The notes below the pieces were generated by a model that ran no database searches, was not told the origin of the DNA, and worked only from the letters and a program-made list of their open reading frames with translations. This document shows positions 58,316 through 64,000 of a stretch of DNA of 64,000 nucleotides, piece by piece. This DNA comes from Leptodontidium sp. MPI-SDFR-AT-0119. Taxonomy: Eukaryota > Ascomycota > Leotiomycetes > Helotiales > Leptodontidiaceae. Position numbers and translations under genes: made by a program. The stretch is taken from assembly GCA_020726505.1 (NCBI GenBank), contig JAHLEZ010000009.1, positions 2,604,001 to 2,668,000 of the forward strand, in the 5' to 3' direction. Positions within the stretch are counted from its first letter, which is position 1; each line of letters starts with the position of its first letter.

Positions 58316-60539
58316 TCAGTCAAAGGCTCCTGGAATGGTAATTGAGAGCCTTTGCCCTGCCTCCTTCTCCCCTTCCCCATGTGATCCCACTTTCAGTGAC
58401 TTTGTTGACTGCGTCGAGTTCCTCACACTCTCATGCTTCTCAGGTTCTTCTGGAGCTTCCGGCACAATGACACTCTCTTCCACCTCGGATGTCGTCGGTG
58501 GAGGGTTGGGCGGCTCGGCAGCATCTTCTTCAGGTTTGTCTTCCTTTACCAGGACTTTGCTTGCCCTTGGCGAGCTGAACGTTACATCGACAGGCGTAAT
58601 GTCCTTTGGTTGAATCTCCCCAGTTCTTTCCAGTTCCTCACTGATCTTCCGTTCTTGATCCTTTCTCTCCTGACTTATACGTGGACTTCTCGCGGAATCC
58701 GCATGACTGTGGTGAGGAGCAGGAATAACTCCACCACCCACCCGACACCAAAACATCTGCTCCCTCAGCCTCACACTCTCTTCCCAGGCTGCCTTCTCCG
58801 CTTCCTCGTCGTCACATCTCCAGTGACCATCTTTCAATATCCGTAAGAAGCCGAGAAAGTCACAGGTTGAGCGAACACGGCCGAGGCAGTACTTGCATAG
58901 AGGATACCTCTGAGCACTGTCATTCTCACTGGTTCTGAATCTGTGACTGCGAGTATGGGCAGCATCTTTTCTCGACTCTCCGCATAGCGAGCAAGAAAAT
59001 GAGTAGGGTTTGGTTGAAGCAGGCATTGGCTCCACCACCAGGGAGCCTTCACATACTGCGTTTAAAACCGTCCGCCTAGCAAGCCATGAAAGCCCCGGAG
59101 CTGCGTCGAGCCTTAAAGTAGGCTCGATATCCTCCGCCTGCGCTCTCTTGTAGAATTTCGTATCCTTCAGCGGTGTCAATGAATTGGGTCCATTGGTTGA
59201 TCCATTACTGACGGTGGATGCAGGGGTCGTTGGCGTTGCAGGAGATGAACCTAGAGTTCCAGCTGTTGATAAAGAGGTAGATGATCCGTTTGTTGGACCA
59301 TGTTGCGATGGGGCATAGGCTCCAAGTCCCAAACCTAGTCCTATACTGCCATACGATCCGCTTGATACTCTGCTTGTTGCTGGAATATTCTTGGACATCC
59401 GTAAAAGTGATGAAAAATCCTCGTAAGCTGAGAGATCGGTTCGAAGTACTGGTTGCAAAAGATGTGTAAAGCTAGTGGGATAGGATGGTGAGATAGCTTC
59501 GTAAGTTGTTGACTGCGGTGCCTCGGTATCTGGCGTGGCCTCGTCCTTGCTGTCGAATCTGCTCAGGCCTGGAGTTGAAGGTGCGGTTTGATTCGTCTGG
59601 TCGTCTCTTTCTTCTGTCAGATGCTCCATAACCTGCTTCAACTCCGCCAATTGCTCTTGATGAGACTTCAACAAGCTCTCGGTATCCGCTAACTGAGCTT
59701 TAAGCTGATCGTTCTTCCGCTGCACAATGTCATGATCCTTTTGCGCCGCTTCTCGAGCTGTTATCACCATCTGCGTACGTTAGATAGGGGCAAGGATCAT
59801 ATTCACACGAGAACCTACCTTGTTAGCCTCTTCGAATAAAGCTGTGGTCAAATTCTCAAGTTCCTGCTCGATGTTCTTCTTCTCCTTCTCGACCTCAGCT
59901 CTTTGTCTCTTCTCCTCTGCCAGACTGGCAAAATATTTGGCCTTCTCGGATTCAACAGTTGACTTGTGAAGTGAGACCTCACGAGCCAATGCTGCGGTAT
60001 GCTCCTGACTTTCCTGCTCCAGCTGCTTGATCCTTTCCCGGGCACTCTCCAACTCATGCCGTGTTGCAGATAGCGTATCGTCCAGGTTTGTTTGGTGATT
60101 GATCGCGTTTATAAGTTTGTTGCTCAGCGTAGCTACCTCGTTGCTCAGATCTGGATGTTGGGCAGGACTCGCTACCCCACTCTCGTTTGCTGGAGTCATT
60201 GATCTACTTCGAGGATCCGGTAATGTGCTCATGTTCCCATCCTCATCGCTGAACGGGCTGCGGATTCGAGAAGGCAACCCTGGCGCGTTGGGTACCGCAG
60301 CCATTGTGTGTAGGGCAGATGCACTGATCGATTTCGAAACAGGCCGCGGAGGCTTTGGGGCGATTTTGGTCGACGAGCTTGTAGTGGAGGAGTATGATCG
60401 AAGATGCTGTAAGGACCGTTGGGAAGTTGGGTGATTATGCTGCGAGAAAGCAGCTATCTGGATGAAGCTACAACGACATTAGCTGTGGAAGCACAATAGC
60501 TTGAGGGTAGTCCATAGACAATTCCACGTACTCGGACAT
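58316..60539 (-). CDS. SEC2: Sec2-type Rab GDP/GTP exchange factor
   Basis: Activates the exocytic Rab Sec4 on secretory vesicles, a step in polarised growth. Exons: 60532-60539 (8 bp, ATG TCC GA), 59819-60467 and 58316-59770; introns 64 and 48 bp. Sum 2,112 nt, 703 aa. The coiled-coil GEF domain spans the second intron: LDDTLSATRHELESARERIK ... LENLTTALFEEANK / MVITAREAAQ ... QLADTESLLKSHQEQL. C-terminal part has the Sec2/Rabin8 signature CSLCGESR ... YPLCKYCLGRVRSTCDFLGF with clustered Cys, then a disordered Pro/Glu tail. If the tiny first exon is wrong, ATG 60304 gives a 54-residue shorter start, but the sequence between (TKIAPKPPRPVSKSISASA) looks coding and its upstream frame has no ATG. 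Confidence 0.88.
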
Positions 60540-63301
60540 ATTGAATGATCCTCAGATGCCTCGCAGTGAGGACTCGACCGGGAAATTCACGATATCGACC
60601 TGGACGTTCCACGCAGGGCCGCTCACTCGGGTATGGGAAGGAAAGTAGGAGTGGAGAGGCGGTTTGATCGAAAGCGGTCGATTACAAAGACCTTGAAAAG
60701 TCGTCCAACATTATTATCACGAGGAGAACAGTCGACAGGATTCAGTTGACCTCGTTCTCTCGTCTCTCGTCTCTCGTCTCTCTCACGGTCGTCGTCGACC
60801 TCTTCGCAGTTGTTGTTGAAGGTTGGAAGAGACAGAAGGTGCAATGGAGTGGAGTTGAGGAGACGGGAGTGGAGCGATGGCAACGATCTGGTTGGCAGCA
60901 CCCTGACCTGACCAGATCCTTTTGTCGGGATGTCTGGATGGATGGGATGGGATGGGATAGCGCTGTGCTGTGCTGTGGACGGACGGACTGTGTGGGCGGT
61001 ATGATGGTATCTGACAGGCTGGGCTGGGACGGAGGTGGAGAAGAAAAGGAACTGCAAGGTCATGACCAGAGCAAGCTTGGCAGAATGATTGTGTGTGTGT
61101 GTGTGTGCCAGTCAGTCAGTGGACATGGATATGGATATGGATGGGCATGGATGAGCATGGGCATGGGCGAACTGATTGAAGAGTCAGGTCGGAAAGGCTA
61201 GAGTACTACTGCACCGATCCACAACAGCACTTGGGCTTTGTTCGAGCTTCATTCACATGTGCATGCACGCTTACTTCACTGCTACTGTACGGCTCTGTAA
61301 TAAATCTATCAAACCTGAACGTTTCCCCGGTTCCAGGCAAGGCAGAGCAGAACAGAACAGAACAGAACGCATAAAAGCTCGTCATATCTCACGCCCAAGC
61401 AGGGGAAGGAAGAAATGAAGACTCGGCGTTCGGATTCGATTCAGCGTCGGAGGCGTCAACACGACCAATCGCACAAGCCCCGCGCCCACGCCCACAGCCA
61501 CACAAAATCGGGACCCTGTACCTCGGATAGACCTTTCCCTGGCCTGAACAGCCTGAACAAGTGTTTGAGCGGCGGGATGAACAGCTGGTGCGAGATCTCT
61601 TCCCCGAAGAGATTCGGAAGAAATACCGTTCCGTACGATACGGGCGTATTCATTCGTACTCACTATCTTACGAGGTTACCTACTCGTACTAATCCGATTT
61701 AATATATTTAACATTCAATCATTGCAGATCTCGTCTTCGTCTCCTTCTGGATTCGAAATCCGATTTCAATCAATAATGATAACAATCAGCAATATCAATC
61801 AGTAGGTAATCGCCGCTCCCTCCCTCGGCTGGCCTTTCGATAGTCAACATTCATTCCCTGGACCATGGACCATCGGGACAGAACCCCGGCATATCCGTCG
61901 TAGGGATCTAGTCAGGGCCCTAAAAGCTAGATTTCCCCAACTCCCAATGCGATGGCAGAAAGAACACTGGAGTCGAGACTGGACTGGACTGGACTGGATC
62001 ATCTAGAAGATAATCGGAGATGCAGGTATTGAATCTCTCCAGAAGTAATGAAGTTCACAGCGTATTTCCCCCTCCCCCCTCTCTTCAATTTTACTACTCA
62101 GCCGAGCAGGACTGGATTTCATCCATGCGATGGACAGACACTCGCAGATATTGAAACTCTCGAGAAATCTTGAATTGGCTCCCTGCATCCTTTTTAACCT
62201 TGAACTTTTTAGCCTTTAACCTTTATTTTTACTTTTCCTGCCCGCACTGTACGAGTAAGCAGCCTCACATTCCGCAACGGAAGATCAGACTGCATAGGGT
62301 AACGGTGACAAACCTGGAAGTGTAACTGTAACCTCCTCCAGGGACTCACTCCTACGCAAAAAAACAAACTGCATTTGATTTTCGCACTTCCCAAACCTCC
62401 AAAGTTCCCCCACGCATTTAAGAAACGCCAACCAAAACTTTTCCTTCCCTACCCTGAAGATGCAATTGTAAGATCTTCCCGAAAACATCATGCTCTTTCT
62501 CTTCCGCATCCCCTAGTTTTCTAGGCAGGGTTTAAGCTTATCCTTCCCTCGAGAGAACGGTGCGCATCTACCATCCTGCAGCCTGCGTCAATGCGCCCGT
62601 TCATGCTGAGTGCGAGAGAGATGGATCATCCTCGTTTTCGTTGTGTGCATCACTGCGTATTATGCGTTTCGTACTTATCGATTGCAGATACTTTGTGGTG
62701 TACAGTACTGTACGAGGTACCCCACCCTCGTCTCGTGTCACTACTTCTTGCTCCAGGACACGAATTCGTGGGGCATTTGAAGAGCGTCTCATACGCAGAC
62801 GCAGCTTCGAATCTCCAGAATTATATACGAGATCATAGGAGTTGAACTACACCCCTTCGTATTATTATCTCTGACCTAAAAGCTACTGTAATCTTCCCTT
62901 GCTGCCAGAAATCTCGATCGCGATTCGACCTCGCTCTAAGCTTTTCCAGGACCTCCTCGGCTGAAACGAAACATGACCGACCAGACAACCTAGATCATCC
63001 GATCGATGTACAGTACAACTCATCTCACCAGAAATCATCAACTTTTAACGACGGGCCCGAAAAGGCCGCTCCTACTCTGGTCAGGGATCCCAAATATGTT
63101 ACTGATAGACGCGGAGACAGCGATTCAGGAGGTTGTTTTCGTCCCCCCTAAAAATGGCCGTCTCATCTCGCCTTCGCATCTTTCCTCTCCCATCCCATCT
63201 GCTCTCTCATCTTCTCTCCCACCTCTCCGAGCCCTCTCTCATCTATCTAGCCAAGCCTTTTTCTTCTTCATTTTTACTCCAGAAATTTACATCGGCACAT
63301 G
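60540..63301. other. long low-complexity intergenic region upstream of SEC2
   Basis: About 2.8 kb. No domain-bearing ORF on either strand. It contains pyrimidine- and purine-rich simple repeats: CTCTCGTCTCTCGTCTCTCG near 60765, GGATGGGATGGGAT near 60945, (GT)8 at 61091-61107, ATGGATATGGATATGG near 61124, CAGAACAGAACAGAAC near 61347 and GGACTGGACTGGACT near 61980. Probably the SEC2 promoter and long 5' UTR, perhaps also regulatory DNA of a divergent gene that is not visible here. Confidence 0.5.
61091..61107. repeat. (GT)8 microsatellite
   Basis: Uninterrupted GT run of 17 bp, 5' of SEC2. Confidence 0.9.
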
Positions 63302-63445
63302 TCCGATCGGCTGCTGCCAGGGTTGACTTTCCCCACGTGATCATGCTGAAGCCACTGAAGCCGCCGCCCTGGAGTAACAGCCTGTGGCGCTTGGGCCACA
63401 GCCCGAAGCGAAAAGAAAAGTCAACCCTGACAGCAGCCGATCGGA
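63302..63445. mobile_element. 144-bp inverted-repeat element (MITE-like)
   Basis: Arms 63302-63330 (TCCGATCGGCTGCTGCCAGG...) and 63417-63445 are complementary over 29 bp with one or two mismatches. An internal hairpin CTGTGG/CCACAG lies near 63381-63400. No clear target duplication (TG on the left, TA on the right). Non-coding; overlapping ORFs there are incidental. Confidence 0.65.
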
Positions 63446-63925
63446 TAAGACTCTACTACGACACCATGATCACCGCACATAAGTAGATAGAGGCAGCCCT
63501 AAGGGATGAGCTCTCCACAGACAAGTCTGGGGTTAATAGCGACCCTATTTATAAAGGACTTGAAAAAAAGTTAGTAAAAAGCGATACGACAAAATGTGAG
63601 ATTTTTTAGATAAGCGTATATTAATAATATTATAGAATTAAAGTCGAGAAAAATAATTAGCTAATACGTCTTAAGTATAAGAAGGAGTTTCTGGGCTTAG
63701 ACTTACGCAAGATAGAAGACATAAAGCATTTCACTAAAGCTGTCGCTCGTTTTAACTCGTAGCAAGCTAAGTAAGAGGGTAATAGTTAAAACAGTACGGA
63801 GCAAGATGCGAAAGCTTATGTTAATATAACTACGGAAGATTAATCTCCTTATGCCTTTAGATGTCCATAACTTAGTAGTGTTACGATTTGAAGAATCACT
63901 TGTGTCTTGGCCCTGAGGCTTGGCA
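63446..63925. other. AT-rich degraded DNA
   Basis: The plus strand has protein-like scraps (DPIYKGLEKKLVKSDTTK; KKEFLGLDLRKIEDIKHF) in one frame with stops, perhaps an old retroelement Gag, not assignable. Confidence 0.35.
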
Positions 63926-64000
63926 TGTTACGGCTGGCAATAGGTTGATACGGCGAGTAGACTCTAGCTTTGTATTTGGGCCTAAAGCTACGCTCAGAAT
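63926..64000 (+). repeat. start of a third 302-bp-family LTR (cut by window end)
   Basis: TGTTACGGCTGGCAATAGG... matches the first 75 bp of the solo LTR at 21360 with two differences. Whether a full retrotransposon follows cannot be seen. Confidence 0.9.

Noticed and set aside
58128..58846. ORFs of 137-161 codons on the plus strand
   Set aside because: They mirror the long third exon of SEC2 and show no domain of their own.
60623..61201. ORFs of 146-151 codons upstream of SEC2
   Set aside because: Composed of simple repeats (CTCTCG, GGATGG, GT) on both strands; no domain or splice support.

Overview
The window comes from a filamentous ascomycete (Pezizomycotina). Intact genes have short introns (44-105 bp) with GTANGT donors, CTAAC-type branch sites and YAG acceptors. 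HET-domain and NACHT (NLR-like) genes are present. Repeats carry the CpA-to-TpA signature of repeat-induced point mutation (RIP). There is no prokaryotic gene organisation and I found no tRNA, rRNA or CRISPR array.

Layout. 1-8.2 kb: a full-length Ty1/copia element (copia-1, 196-7694, TSD CTAGT) inserted into the 5' part of a decayed hAT transposase gene read on the minus strand. 8.5-18.7 kb: a gene island with an aldo-keto reductase and an aldehyde dehydrogenase in tandem on the minus strand, framed by two inverted copies of a decayed gene of unknown function (about 9.0-9.85 kb plus; about 18.4-18.7 kb minus). 19.2-27.7 kb: AT-rich, RIP-degraded ground with a second copia element (copia-2), a nested solo LTR, a 150-bp MITE and a RIP-damaged MFS transporter gene. 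27.7-35.3 kb: a complete third copia element on the minus strand (copia-3, TSD GAGAT). 36.7-45.5 kb: gene fragments and two probably secreted esterases (type-B carboxylesterase, tannase/feruloyl esterase). 47-54.3 kb: a decayed incompatibility/NLR-type locus (hAT C-terminal fragment, NACHT pseudogene, nearly intact 3.5-kb hAT transposon, broken HET gene). 54.9-55.2 kb: a solo LTR. 55.9-60.5 kb: core genes SF3A1/PRP21 and SEC2. 60.5-64 kb: low-complexity intergenic DNA, a small inverted-repeat element and the start of another copy of the solo-LTR family.

Most interesting pattern. All three copia elements carry, between the end of pol and the 3' LTR, an extra intron-containing gene on the strand opposite to gag-pol. 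In copia-1 the predicted exons close to one 627-nt frame; in copia-3 two introns close and the product ends in a strongly basic, NLS-like tail. Copies 1 and 3 share a CxxCx6C-type spacing, with some cysteines changed to tyrosine as RIP would do; copia-2 fits it only partly. Whether this antisense gene is already described elsewhere I could not check.

The two halves of the window behave differently. Transposons and duplicated genes left of about 55 kb are mutated or broken, while single-copy catabolic/secreted enzymes between them (AKR, ALDH, two esterases) and the core genes at right are open and well spliced. This looks like a repeat-rich accessory compartment abutting a core gene block.
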